Below, in pieces: positions 36,335 through 45,639 of a stretch of 64,000 nucleotides of DNA. Below the pieces are notes generated by a model, which saw nothing but the letters and a program-made list of their open reading frames with translations, was not told the DNA's origin and made no database searches. The DNA lies in contig JAFYPU010000021.1 of assembly GCA_017547385.1 (NCBI GenBank), forward strand, positions 49,408-113,407. Reading direction: 5' to 3'. Origin of the DNA: Bacteroidaceae bacterium (GTDB lineage Bacteria; Bacteroidota; Bacteroidia; Bacteroidales; Bacteroidaceae). The position numbers were made by a program, and so were the translations under genes. The first letter of the stretch is position 1. Each line of letters opens with the position of its first letter.

Positions 36335-36880
36335 ATGATAGACTTATTTCTTATCGTTCTGCTGCTTTGGTCGCTCTTCAGTGGGTGGCGAAACGGCTTC
36401 ATCAAAGAAGTGGTCAGCACCGTGGGATTTCTGGTCGGCTTGTTCGTAGCCGCCACTTGCTACACCACATTGGGCGAATATCTTGCTGTTAACGGAAGCG
36501 AGACCAACCAAGTTACGAGTATCATTGCCTTTTTCATCCTTTGGATTATCGTGCCCATTGCTTTGGGCTTTGCTGCCAACGTATTGACCCGTGCTATCAA
36601 AGGAATGCAACTGGGCATTCCCAACAGCTTGTTGGGAGCTGTGATCAGTTTCGTCAAATTCTTGATTCTCATCAGTTGCGTACTCAACGTAATGGAAGCA
36701 CTCAACATTCTTGACGAGACCAAGAGAAAAGATTCAGCCCTATTCTCGCCCGTTTGCAACGTAGTCAGAACTCTTCTTCCCGAAAGTGAGCATCTCAAGC
36801 ACTTCACCCCCGAAGATATCACCACCGAGAGCGACACTTTTTGGGTGGAAATGAACGTTTCTTCCGACACTTTAAAATAA
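36335..36880 (+). CDS. cvpA: CvpA-family membrane protein
   Basis: The 181-residue protein has four hydrophobic segments (about 3-20, 27-48, 60-82, 97-118), the layout of the CvpA/colicin V production family. [12 protein letters not shown]-like residues near 13-28 match the conserved start of the family. The role is poorly defined; in proteobacteria it is linked to colicin V secretion, purF expression and envelope integrity. It lies 10 bp upstream of sufB, so the pair forms one operon. Confidence 0.85.
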   Translation: MIDLFLIVLLLWSLFSGWRNGFIKEVVSTVGFLVGLFVAATCYTTLGEYLAVNGSETNQVTSIIAFFILWIIVPIALGFAANVLTRAIKGMQLGIPNSLLGAVISFVKFLILISCVLNVMEALNILDETKRKDSALFSPVCNVVRTLLPESEHLKHFTPEDITTESDTFWVEMNVSSDTLK

Positions 36881-36890
36881 TGTAAACCTC

Positions 36891-38384
36891 ATGAAGCCCT
36901 CAGAAAATACATCCCCCACACTTCCGAACGCTGCCCCCACAGAGGAGAAAAACAGTCTCGTGCGTGCGGTGGCCGAAAAGAAATATGAGTACGGCTTTAC
37001 TACAGATGTGGAGACCGACATCATCGAAACCGGTCTGAACGAAGATATCATCCGACTCATCTCTCAGAAAAAGGAAGAGCCGGATTGGTTGTTGGACTTC
37101 CGTTTGCGAGCTTATCGCCATTGGCTCACGTTGGAACAACCTGACTGGGCGCATGTCAACCTGCCGGCCATCGACTATCAGGCCATATCCTATTACGCCG
37201 ACCCCACCAAGAAGAAAAAAGGCGAAGGGAAGAAAGAAATCGACCCCGAGCTGATGAAAACTTTCGACAAGCTCGGCATTCCCCTTGAAGAGCGCATGGC
37301 ATTGGCCGGCGTGGCGGTGGATGCAGTGATGGACTCGGTTTCGGTGAAGACCACCTTCAAGGAGCGTTTACAGGAAAAGGGCGTCATTTTTTGCAGCTTC
37401 AGTGAAGCCGTGCGCGAAAACCCCGAACTGGTGCGCAAATACCTCGGAAGCGTGGTACCCTACCGCGACAACTATTTTGCAGCCCTCAACTCTGCCGTCT
37501 TCTCCGATGGCTCGTTTGTCTACATCCCGAAGGGCGTTCGCTGCCCTATGGAGCTGTCCACTTATTTCCGCATCAATGCCCGCAACACAGGCCAGTTCGA
37601 ACGTACCCTCATCGTTTGCGACGAAGCCGGCTACGTTTCCTATCTTGAAGGATGCACCGCACCAATGCGCGACGAGAACCAATTGCATGCCGCCATCGTG
37701 GAGATAATTGTTGAAAAGGATGCCGAAGTGAAATACAGCACCGTGCAGAACTGGTATCCCGGCGACAGCGAAGGTCGAGGCGGCGTTTACAATCTTGTTA
37801 CCAAGCGCGGACAACTGCGCGGTGCCAATGCCAAACTCTCGTGGACGCAAGTGGAAACCGGCAGTGCCATCACATGGAAATATCCCTCGTGCGTATTGAT
37901 GGGAGAAAACTCACAAGCCGAGTTCTACAGTGTGGCCGTAACCAACAACCACCAAGAGGCAGACACCGGCACCAAGATGATACACATCGGCAAGGGTACC
38001 CGCTCCACCATTGTCTCGAAGGGCATTTCGGCCGGTCTCAGTCAGAATTCTTATCGCGGCTTGGTAAAGATGGGAAGTAAGGCTGCCGGTGCTCGCAACT
38101 ACTCTTCGTGCGATTCGCTCCTACTGGGCTCGAATTGCGGAGCGCACACTTTCCCTTACATAGATGTGAACCATCCGGATGCTACCGTGGAGCACGAAGC
38201 CACCACGTCCAAGATAAGCGAAGACCAACTCTTCTACTGCAATCAGCGCGGCATTCCCACAGAAGCGGCGGTCGATTTGATTGTTAACGGATACGCCAAA
38301 GAAGTCATCAACAAACTGCCCATGGAATTTGCCGTTGAAGCACAAAAACTGCTCAGCGTTTCGCTGGAAGGCAGCGTGGGATAA
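36891..38384 (+). CDS. sufB: Fe-S cluster assembly scaffold SufB
   Basis: SufB is the scaffold subunit of the SufBCD complex that builds Fe-S clusters. The 497 residues include the beta-helical core with the conserved [25 protein letters not shown] near 213 and [21 protein letters not shown] near 405. Length is usual. SufB works with SufC and SufD, which usually follow it; here a strong terminator and the convergent rnr gene follow instead, so sufC and sufD must be elsewhere. It forms an operon with cvpA. Confidence 0.96.
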   Translation: MKPSENTSPTLPNAAPTEEKNSLVRAVAEKKYEYGFTTDVETDIIETGLNEDIIRLISQKKEEPDWLLDFRLRAYRHWLTLEQPDWAHVNLPAIDYQAISYYADPTKKKKGEGKKEIDPELMKTFDKLGIPLEERMALAGVAVDAVMDSVSVKTTFKERLQEKGVIFCSFSEAVRENPELVRKYLGSVVPYRDNYFAALNSAVFSDGSFVYIPKGVRCPMELSTYFRINARNTGQFERTLIVCDEAGYVSYLEGCTAPMRDENQLHAAIVEIIVEKDAEVKYSTVQNWYPGDSEGRGGVYNLVTKRGQLRGANAKLSWTQVETGSAITWKYPSCVLMGENSQAEFYSVAVTNNHQEADTGTKMIHIGKGTRSTIVSKGISAGLSQNSYRGLVKMGSKAAGARNYSSCDSLLLGSNCGAHTFPYIDVNHPDATVEHEATTSKISEDQLFYCNQRGIPTEAAVDLIVNGYAKEVINKLPMEFAVEAQKLLSVSLEGSVG

Positions 38385-38427
38385 GCAAATTCCGGCATGA
38401 GACAGCCGGTTTCTATCACCCCCCAAA

Positions 38428-38470
38428 AAGGAAACAGCGAGGCTCTTCGGCTTCGCTGTTTCCTTTTTTT
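38428..38470. terminator. Bidirectional terminator between sufB and rnr
   Basis: GGAAACAGCGA pairs with TCGCTGTTTCC, followed by seven T on the plus strand; the minus strand also has five T after the stem. It serves both convergent genes. Confidence 0.9.
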
Positions 38471-38534
38471 ACCATTCGGATTTGATGTATCTCGCTCCTT
38501 TTCCCGAGCATATCACTCCCGAAGGTTTCCCTAT

Positions 38535-40823
38535 TTATCTCCTTCCTTTCTTCCGTTGGAAACTCTTAGGCGAAGGATTGGGCTTTCTGAGGAAAGCATC
38601 ATTGGTATCTTCTTCCACCAAAGCATAATCAAGTTGCTTTTTCTCCAGATTGGCTCTTTCAACACGAATCGTAACTTTATCGCCCAGGGCATACACCTTT
38701 CGGGTTCGTCTTCCCACGAGACAATAATTGCGCTCGTCAAATTCATAATAGTCGCCCAAGAGGGTGCGCAGCGGCACCATGCCCTCACATTTGCTCTCGG
38801 TTTCCTCCACATAGAGGCCGAACTCCGTAACACCGCTGATGATGCCCGAAAATTCCTGACCGATGCGTTCGCTCATGAATTCCACCTGCTTGTATTTGAT
38901 GCTGGCACGCTCGGCAGCTGTGGCCAGTTGTTCCATTTGTGAGGAGTGCTCGCAGAGTTCTTCATATTTGTTGATGTTGCCTGAGCGTCCCCCTTCGGCA
39001 TAATGCGTCAGCAAGCGGTGCACCATGGTGTCAGGATAGCGACGTATGGGTGAGGTGAAGTGCGTGTAATAGGGGAACATCAAGCCATAGTGTCCTATGT
39101 TGTGAACGCTGTAACGAGCTTTCATCATCGCACGCAGGGCCACCATTTCCACCATGTTCTCTTCCTTTTTTCCCTTTACATCGGCCAAAAGTTGGTTCAG
39201 GCTCTTGCTCACTTCGGTCTTGCTTCCCTCGGTGCGCACCTTGTATCCGAATTTTGCCACAAAGCCTTGCAAGCGTTCCAACTTCTCCGGGTCGGGCACA
39301 TCGTGGATGCGATAAGGCAGCACCTTGGCTTTCTTGCCTTTGGGCACGCGTCCCACACTTTCGGCAACATATCGATTGGCCAACAGCATGAACTCTTCAA
39401 CCAGTTTGTTGGCATCCTTGGCCACCTTCACATAAGTGGAAATCGGGCGACCGGTATCGTCGATTTCGAAACGCACTTCGGCACGGTCGAAACCTATGGC
39501 CCCGTCTGAAAAACGACGGCGGCGTATCTGTTTGGCCAAGCGGTTCAGTGTGATAAGTTCTTCGGCGAATTCTCCCACCGGCTTTCCGTCGGGCGAAGCC
39601 ACCCGTTCCGGATGGTTGCCGGGCTGTGCCAAATCCTCGGGCGAGGCTTCTCCGTTTTGCTCGAAGATGTCCTGCACTTCTTCATAGGTGAAGCGTCGGT
39701 CGGAACATATCACCGTATGTGCCAAATGCCACTTCATCACTTCGCCCTGCGCATTGAGTTGGAATATGGCCGAGTAAGCCAATTTCTCCTCGTTAGGCCG
39801 CAAAGAGCAAATGAAATTGCAAAGTCGCTCGGGCAACATCGGGATGGTGCGATCCACCAGATAAACGCTGGTGGCGCGTCGCTGTGCTTCGCGGTCGATG
39901 ATGTCGCCTTCTTTCACATAGTGCGACACGTCGGCAATGTGCACACCCACTTCCCAACCGCCTTCCATGCGGCGTATGGAGAGTGCATCGTCAAAGTCCT
40001 TGGCATCGCGTGGATCGATGGTGAATGTCAATACATTACGGAAGTCTTCGCGACGTGCAATTTCCTCAGGCGTGATGTCTGCACTGAGTTTTTCGGCTGC
40101 TCTTTCCACGCTTTTCGGATAACTATAAGGCAAACCGTATTCTGCCAATATGGCGTGCATTTCCGTGTTGTTCTCTCCTTTCTTTCCCAGGATATCCACC
40201 ACTTTTCCGATGGGGCTTTTCGAGTGTTCGGGCCACTCGATGAGTTTCACCACGGCCTTATCACCGGTCTTTCCGCCGGCAAGATGTTCTTTCGGAATAA
40301 ACACATCAGTGGCCAGCGCACGCCCCTCGGTGATGAGGAAGCCGTAACCGCGTTCCACTTGTAGCGTTCCCACAAACTGGTCGTGCGCTCGCTTGATGAT
40401 TTCGGTTACTTGCGCCTCACGCGTGTGGCCCCGTCGGCGTGCCAAAAGGGTGATGCGCACACGGTCGCCGTCGAGGGCATGGAGTGAGTTGCGCTCACAA
40501 ACCAGAATGCTCTTTCCTCCGTCATCGGGCAAGAAAGCATTGTGTCCGTTGCGCTTGCGACGAAACGTTCCTTCCATCACCTGCGAACGGATGGCCAATC
40601 GGTAAGCACCATATCCGTTGGTAGCCAGATGGTCATCGGCCACGAGATCGGTCAGCACATCCATTGTGAGCATTTTAGCCGGATGCGTCTTGGCACCCAC
40701 GGCATCAAAGATTTGCTTCACGCCGATTTCTTCTCCACCACTTGCGTCAAAGAAATCAAGTATGCGACCCACGACCTCCTTCTTCGTGAGACGCTTCACC
40801 TTTTCCTGTTTTTTCTTTGCCAT
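38535..40823 (-). CDS. rnr: Ribonuclease R
   Basis: RNase R is a processive 3'-5' exoribonuclease that degrades structured RNA. The 762 residues contain a winged-helix-like N-terminus, cold-shock-type OB domains at about 85-220, and the RNB catalytic domain with DPRDAKDFDDA, whose metal-binding aspartates are Asp270, Asp276, Asp278 and Asp279. A C-terminal S1 domain (FSGIISGVTEFGLYVEE) and a basic tail follow. The gene is 79 bp downstream of tsaE and is probably co-transcribed. Confidence 0.96.
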   Translation of the reverse strand: MAKKKQEKVKRLTKKEVVGRILDFFDASGGEEIGVKQIFDAVGAKTHPAKMLTMDVLTDLVADDHLATNGYGAYRLAIRSQVMEGTFRRKRNGHNAFLPDDGGKSILVCERNSLHALDGDRVRITLLARRRGHTREAQVTEIIKRAHDQFVGTLQVERGYGFLITEGRALATDVFIPKEHLAGGKTGDKAVVKLIEWPEHSKSPIGKVVDILGKKGENNTEMHAILAEYGLPYSYPKSVERAAEKLSADITPEEIARREDFRNVLTFTIDPRDAKDFDDALSIRRMEGGWEVGVHIADVSHYVKEGDIIDREAQRRATSVYLVDRTIPMLPERLCNFICSLRPNEEKLAYSAIFQLNAQGEVMKWHLAHTVICSDRRFTYEEVQDIFEQNGEASPEDLAQPGNHPERVASPDGKPVGEFAEELITLNRLAKQIRRRRFSDGAIGFDRAEVRFEIDDTGRPISTYVKVAKDANKLVEEFMLLANRYVAESVGRVPKGKKAKVLPYRIHDVPDPEKLERLQGFVAKFGYKVRTEGSKTEVSKSLNQLLADVKGKKEENMVEMVALRAMMKARYSVHNIGHYGLMFPYYTHFTSPIRRYPDTMVHRLLTHYAEGGRSGNINKYEELCEHSSQMEQLATAAERASIKYKQVEFMSERIGQEFSGIISGVTEFGLYVEETESKCEGMVPLRTLLGDYYEFDERNYCLVGRRTRKVYALGDKVTIRVERANLEKKQLDYALVEEDTNDAFLRKPNPSPKSFQRKKGRR

Positions 40824-40902
40824 AATACTTTCTCCTTTTGGTTACGTGATGATTAAAACAACAAGACATCGTACGGCCACTTCGGAGGCTTTTCGCTCAG
40901 GC

Positions 40903-41316
40903 TCACCACTCCAACGTTCGCGACCCGTCGTCCTCCTCACAGATGCTCACGCGCACCGTGTCTGCCGGCAAGAGTTCTTCCACCAATTCCGGCCACTCGA
41001 TGAAACAAGTCCGACCGCTGTACATATAATCCTCAAAGCCGAGGTCAAAAGCCTCTTCCACACGGTTGATGCGATAGAAGTCGAAGTGATAAACCACTTC
41101 GCTGTCGGCCGTGAGATACTCGTTGACGATGGAAAATGTCGGCGAATTCACACTGTCGGTGATGCCCATTTCTTCACACAAGGCCCGAACAAAAGTGGTT
41201 TTTCCGGCCCCCATCTTTCCGTAGAAAGCAATCACAGCCGGTTGTTCCAACACTTGTGCCACGAAACGGGCCGCCGCCGGCTGCAACTCCGACAAGTCTT
41301 TGATGCGTATTCTCAT
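40903..41316 (-). CDS. tsaE: tRNA threonylcarbamoyladenosine biosynthesis ATPase TsaE
   Basis: TsaE is the ATPase that supports TsaB/TsaD in making t6A37 on ANN-decoding tRNAs. The 137 residues contain Walker A GKMGAGKT at 33-40, the SPTFSIVNEY motif near 69 and FDFYRI near 84. Length fits. It heads a two-gene unit with rnr. Its promoter lies 24 bp upstream and a decayed duplicate of the same region lies 85 bp further. Confidence 0.95.
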   Translation of the reverse strand: MRIRIKDLSELQPAAARFVAQVLEQPAVIAFYGKMGAGKTTFVRALCEEMGITDSVNSPTFSIVNEYLTADSEVVYHFDFYRINRVEEAFDLGFEDYMYSGRTCFIEWPELVEELLPADTVRVSICEEDDGSRTLEW

Positions 41317-41339
41317 GTATCTTTTTTCTTGATGTACTG

Positions 41340-41370
41340 CAAAGTTAGTGCAAGGCGAGAGCAGAACAAA
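41340..41370 (-). promoter_or_regulatory. tsaE promoter, extended -7
   Basis: On the minus strand TTTG and TAACTTTG are separated by exactly 19 nt, with GCCTTGCAC directly before the -7 box. It is the best match to consensus in the window. Confidence 0.85.
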
Positions 41371-41471
41371 GGAAAACTTGTTTTTCTTTTGTTATGCCGA
41401 GCCGCAGCCTAACTTGGGCAAAGCCAAAATAGTGCAAGGCGAGAGCAGAACAAAGGAAAACTTGTTTTTTC
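41346..41471. repeat. Duplicated promoter segment upstream of tsaE
   Basis: A segment of about 40 bp beginning AGTGCAAGGCGAGAGCAGAA occurs at 41346 and again at 41431. The second copy has lost its -7 box, reading CAAAATA instead of CAAAGTTA. Between them lies TTATGCCGAGCCGCAGCC, like 5738. Confidence 0.8.
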
Positions 41472-41494
41472 TTCCACGCCCAAGCCGCCGAAAT

Positions 41495-41551
41495 CTGCAG
41501 TGCTTGTAGAAATTTCCGGAAGCACTGCAAAAAAATCTACAAGCACTGCAG
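41495..41551. repeat. 21-nt-period array, copy 8
   Basis: Units start at 41495, 41516 and 41537 with spacers aaattt and aaaaat. CTGCAGTGCTTGTAG and CTACAAGCACTGCAG are exact reverse complements around CCGGAAGCACTGCAA. Located between divergent tsaE and the gene at 41790. Confidence 0.9.
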
Positions 41552-41701
41552 ATTTTCCCGAAACGAGAGCAGCCTTAGCCTTGCTGTTTTCACGATTATG
41601 CCAAACCCGCTTTTCACATTCCACATCTGCCCACGGGGAACACCTCTCGCTTCCATTTTTCCGGCCACACAAATGCAGGAAACGAAAAAACAACAAATCG
41701 T

Positions 41702-41732
41702 TTTGTTTTTCACCTGTCTTTCATTACATTTG
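41702..41732 (+). promoter_or_regulatory. Promoter of the exported protein gene at 41790
   Basis: TTTG and TACATTTG are separated by 19 nt, ending 57 bp before the start codon. Confidence 0.8.
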
Positions 41733-41789
41733 CATCCTCTAACATTTCCAACACAAGACAACAAATTCAATCAACTTAATCCCAAATTT

Positions 41790-43208
41790 ATGAACAAATT
41801 TTTACTCTCCCTCATGGGCGGTGTAATGTTTTTTATGGCCACCTCTGTTTCGGCCCAAGAGAACACCTACACTGTCAACGTTTACAACTTTGCCAACTCC
41901 GGCGAAGAAGAAGCCCTGCTCGAGCTTTTCGATGGTACATACGGCTGTGCGCTGACCATGGCATCTGCCAATGGCGAATGGGCCGTGGGGTATGCTGAAG
42001 ATGCAGAGCGCGGACTGATTTGGAGCCGTGCCACCGGAAAGTTCTGCCAAATCACCGGTTCTTTGGACGACAAGTGCTGGACCTATGGCGTGAGCAACGA
42101 TGGAACTGTGTGTGGTGTTTATCGTGACGACAACAATGGTGCAGTTGCCTCCGGCGGCGTGGGCTACACCGTTCCCGGCCTTTGGAAAAACGGCGTGTGG
42201 ACTCCCCTGGAGCTCGCTGTGCCCAAATCAGAAGGCGACGTCAATGGCGAAGCACGCTGGATTTCAGGCGACGGACGCATTGTTACCGGTTACATTCGCG
42301 ATTATTTCATGCGCGACACAGACGGTAATGGTGTATTGAAAAAGAAAACGCCTTACCGCATCTGCGTGTGGATTGATGGAAAACTGCAACCCAAACCCGA
42401 AAACGCCCCCAATGGCGACGACTTCGGTCAAGGTTACTACACACTCTATCACTCTTCTGAAGACGGAAGCGTCATCGTGGGTTACTACGAACACCCCACC
42501 GGCACTCGTGCTCCGGCAGTTTGGGTGAACAACGACATGCGCCTCATCTACGGAGAAGAGGACATCGACATCAATCTCGAAGACCAATACTGGTTCGACG
42601 GACACACCACAAGCGTATCTCCCAATGGTAAATATGCTGCCGGTTACTTCTCTCCCACCGGCACTTATCGCGACAACTTGCGCTTCTTCTACGACATAGA
42701 AAACGACAAGCACAACGAGATTGCCATCGAAGGCGATCCCTCATACATGATGAACGACAGAACATTGTTCTATGTGGGCGGTGTGATGAATCCTGATGGC
42801 ACAACCACTTCCATCGACGGTTGGTTGACTCAGCGTTATGGCTCTTATGGCGACGGTTCACAACTTCCCCAATACATCCTCTCTGTTTCACACGACGGAA
42901 AGACCCTTGCCGGATGGTATCCTTCCTACTTTGAAGGTGGCGCAGGCATGCTTCCTTGCGTTGTGAGCGTTGTGGGTGGTCCCGAAGGCATCAACAATGC
43001 CACCGACAATGGTCCCGGCGTTGTGATGCGCTATGGCGTGGCCATGGCCGATGGTGCTGAAAAGATTGAACTCTTCGATGCTGAAGGCCGTCGCTTGGCT
43101 TCTGCCAACACCAGTGCCATCACGCTGAACGGACGACACGGCACGGTTATTGCCAAAGCCACTTACAAAAACGGCGAGGTAAAGTCTGCCAAGTTCAACT
43201 TGAAATAA
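41790..43208 (+). CDS. Exported repeat-containing protein with C-terminal sorting-like domain
   Basis: The 472-residue protein has a signal peptide ending VSAQ at about residue 23. It is built of short repeats of the type WAVGYAEDAERGLIWSRATGKF, GTVCGVYRDDNNGA, IVTGYIRDYF and SVIVGYYEHPTG, which looks like a beta-propeller-type surface protein. The C-terminal 70 residues (IELFDAEGRRLASANT...) resemble a type IX sorting domain. I cannot assign a function. The start at 41790 is chosen for the signal peptide and the promoter; an earlier in-frame ATG would lie before the promoter. A terminator follows. Confidence 0.8.
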   Translation: MNKFLLSLMGGVMFFMATSVSAQENTYTVNVYNFANSGEEEALLELFDGTYGCALTMASANGEWAVGYAEDAERGLIWSRATGKFCQITGSLDDKCWTYGVSNDGTVCGVYRDDNNGAVASGGVGYTVPGLWKNGVWTPLELAVPKSEGDVNGEARWISGDGRIVTGYIRDYFMRDTDGNGVLKKKTPYRICVWIDGKLQPKPENAPNGDDFGQGYYTLYHSSEDGSVIVGYYEHPTGTRAPAVWVNNDMRLIYGEEDIDINLEDQYWFDGHTTSVSPNGKYAAGYFSPTGTYRDNLRFFYDIENDKHNEIAIEGDPSYMMNDRTLFYVGGVMNPDGTTTSIDGWLTQRYGSYGDGSQLPQYILSVSHDGKTLAGWYPSYFEGGAGMLPCVVSVVGGPEGINNATDNGPGVVMRYGVAMADGAEKIELFDAEGRRLASANTSAITLNGRHGTVIAKATYKNGEVKSAKFNLK

Positions 43209-43225
43209 AAACCACTCAACTCCAC

Positions 43226-43263
43226 GGGGGACGTTTCGGCTTCAGCCGAGGGCGTCCCCCTTT
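43226..43263 (+). terminator. Terminator after the gene at 41790
   Basis: GGGGGACG pairs with CGTCCCCC and encloses a smaller TCGGC/GCCGA hairpin, followed by TTT. Confidence 0.75.
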
Positions 43264-43320
43264 CGTGTTAAACATGCTCGGAACTCCCCTATGAGTTGAT
43301 TCATACTCTTTGGGGTAGTT

Positions 43321-43612
43321 CATACCCCTCACCGCTTCGCGGAGCTCCCCTACCTTAGGGGAGCAGTTCCATCCGGATGACAAACCCATCCGGTTGAGAA
43401 TATAAAAAATTGATGTCCTCGTCTGCTCATACCCCCTCCGCTTCGCTCGTCCCCCTACCTTAGGGGGACAGTCCCTGCGGCCTGAACTCCTCATTAGTTT
43501 CCAACCTGCGGACAGTCCGGATGGCAACTGCTCCCCTAAGGTAGGGGAGCTCCCGGAACGGGTGAGGGGTATGAACACATAAGGAGCTCTCGGCACGGGT
43601 GAGAGGTATGAA
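43321..43612. repeat. GC-rich palindromic repeat cluster, R1
   Basis: Contains an A-type half at 43321-43380 (core GCTCCCCTACCTTAGGGGAGC), a B-type half from 43428 (core GTCCCCCTACCTTAGGGGGAC) and an inverted A-type half ending GAGGGGTATGAA at 43575, plus a decayed piece. This is the whole content of the gap between two surface-protein genes. Confidence 0.85.
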
Positions 43613-43765
43613 AACCCTCGGGGAGCTAGCACGAAGCGACTTAGGAACATAGATAAGCGAGAACTCCATGCAGCCGTGAGAGATACAGCAACGACAACAT
43701 CCCGACTCCGACCGAACAAACAAATCCTACAACAACAGGAAACTTACCCATATATCTTCACCCAC

Positions 43766-45598
43766 ATGAAATGCCATCACCTGAGCATCCTTCTTCTGCT
43801 CCTCCTGAGTATGACGGCATCGGCACAGACCGACTCCATCAACCTGGGCAACTGCACAAAAAACGTGGTGCTTTACGAAACACTCGACTCGCCTACAGCT
43901 CCCGGCGGCTCGGCACTTTTCTACCCGGCAAGCACCATGCAGAAATTTGCAGGATGCAAAATCACCAACATCGTGCTCTTTCCCAGCAACTGGAGAAACA
44001 TCACTTCGTTGCGAGTATTCATCTCGCGAAGTTTGAAAGAACCGTTCGATTATGAGCAGGAAGTAAAACTCGATCACGGCAATTGGGTGAACGTGCCACT
44101 CAGCACACCTTATGTTCCCGACGGAGGCGACCTCTATATCGGCTTCTTCGTCAAAGGAACTTCCAACCTTGTCTACACAAAACCCAAAGAGAAAGGAACA
44201 GAATATATCTGCCTCAGCCCGAGCAAAGGATGGCAGCTCAACGACAACGGATACAGCGCAGCACTCTATGCCGTGGTGCGCGATGGCGACAATGCCACAT
44301 TGCCCGTTCACAACGCCCGACTGAAAAACGTTATTTATCCCCCCTGTGCCGTATTGGGCGAACCCCTGAACGTGCAGGCTACCATTGGCAACTTAGGACT
44401 GAGCACCATCGAAAATCTGTCGGTGCGCTACGATGTGGGCCATCGCAGTTATCATCAGGAAATAGACAATATGAACATCGCTGCAGCCGATGAAAAAACG
44501 CTGACACTCACTTGTCCGGCATGGGAAGAGGAAGGCGAACACGATTTCCGCATCACCCTGGCATCAGTCAACGGTAAAAGCGATGCCGACATAAGTGACA
44601 ACACCTCATTCAAAAAGCAAATTATTTGTCGCGAACATTTCGAAACTCGCAACTTGCTGCTCGAAGTGTTCTCGACCGAACGTTGCACCGAATGTCCGCA
44701 AGCCCACAACATCTTGCACGAGGTTTGCAACGGCAACCAACGCATCATACAATTGGGACATCACGCCGGTTTCTACGACGATGCCTTCACCATTCGCGAA
44801 AGCAAGGATTACGAATGGTTCTACAAGCCCTCCGTGCTCTATGCTCCCGCAGTGATGATGGACCGTACCAACTTTCACGACACCTATCCGCAATTGTGCG
44901 ATGCCGAAACACCAATGGGAAGCCCGGATGCCGATCGGCTCACCATGCTGATGGAATATGCACTTTCTGTTCCGGCCTGTGCAGACATTGACATACAGGC
45001 CGAAACCGACATCACACAACGCACAGCCGCCATCACGGTGAATTGTCAAGGCTTGCTCCCCTATCAAGGCGATGCCCGTCTTTTTGTGTTTGTCTGCGAA
45101 GATAGCGTATATAGCACCACACAAGCTGGTTCCGGCGGAAGTTTTTACCACAGTCACGTGGCACGACAGAGCCTCACCCCTACTTGGGGAACAGCTTTCG
45201 ATTGGCAGAGCGGAATGACCACAACTTACGACATCGCCTTGCCCGACACATGGCAGACAAAGCATCTTCACGTTGTGGCTTTTGTGGCCGGATATGACGA
45301 GAACAATCGCAACAACTGCCAAGTGCTCAACACCACCATTGCATCGCTCGATCCCATGGTGCAAAGTGGCATTGTCCCCTTGGTTTCTGCCACTTCTGCC
45401 GTAAAACCCATACGCCTCGGAAATGGTTTTCTGCTGCCTGCCGGCACACACCTGAAAGCACTGCACACCATTGACGGCCGACACATACGCTCTTGCGAAA
45501 GCCAAGGCTATGTCAACATGAGCACCTTCCCCAAAGGCACATACCTGCTCACTTTCGGCCAAGGCAACACCCACTCCACCTGCAAAGTGGTCTACTGA
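43766..45598 (+). CDS. Exported Omp28-like protein with CxxC and sorting tail
   Basis: The 610-residue protein has a signal peptide ending ASAQ at about residue 21. Residues 45-185 look beta-rich, 190-290 resemble a CARDB-type domain, and a thioredoxin-like segment begins LLLEVFSTERCTECPQAHN with Cys307 and Cys310. HHAGFYDDAFTI and PAVMMDRTNF follow, as in Omp28-related surface proteins. The last 70 residues (LKALHTIDGRHIRSCES...GTYLLTFGQG) fit a type IX sorting domain. A longer frame starting at 43676 is rejected because the signal peptide begins at 43766. The next gene follows after 41 bp and has the same thioredoxin-like module, so the two form an operon. Confidence 0.82.
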   Translation: MKCHHLSILLLLLLSMTASAQTDSINLGNCTKNVVLYETLDSPTAPGGSALFYPASTMQKFAGCKITNIVLFPSNWRNITSLRVFISRSLKEPFDYEQEVKLDHGNWVNVPLSTPYVPDGGDLYIGFFVKGTSNLVYTKPKEKGTEYICLSPSKGWQLNDNGYSAALYAVVRDGDNATLPVHNARLKNVIYPPCAVLGEPLNVQATIGNLGLSTIENLSVRYDVGHRSYHQEIDNMNIAAADEKTLTLTCPAWEEEGEHDFRITLASVNGKSDADISDNTSFKKQIICREHFETRNLLLEVFSTERCTECPQAHNILHEVCNGNQRIIQLGHHAGFYDDAFTIRESKDYEWFYKPSVLYAPAVMMDRTNFHDTYPQLCDAETPMGSPDADRLTMLMEYALSVPACADIDIQAETDITQRTAAITVNCQGLLPYQGDARLFVFVCEDSVYSTTQAGSGGSFYHSHVARQSLTPTWGTAFDWQSGMTTTYDIALPDTWQTKHLHVVAFVAGYDENNRNNCQVLNTTIASLDPMVQSGIVPLVSATSAVKPIRLGNGFLLPAGTHLKALHTIDGRHIRSCESQGYVNMSTFPKGTYLLTFGQGNTHSTCKVVY

Positions 45599-45639
45599 TT
45601 ATTAAATCAATTATTAACAACTTCATAAACCTTTACACA

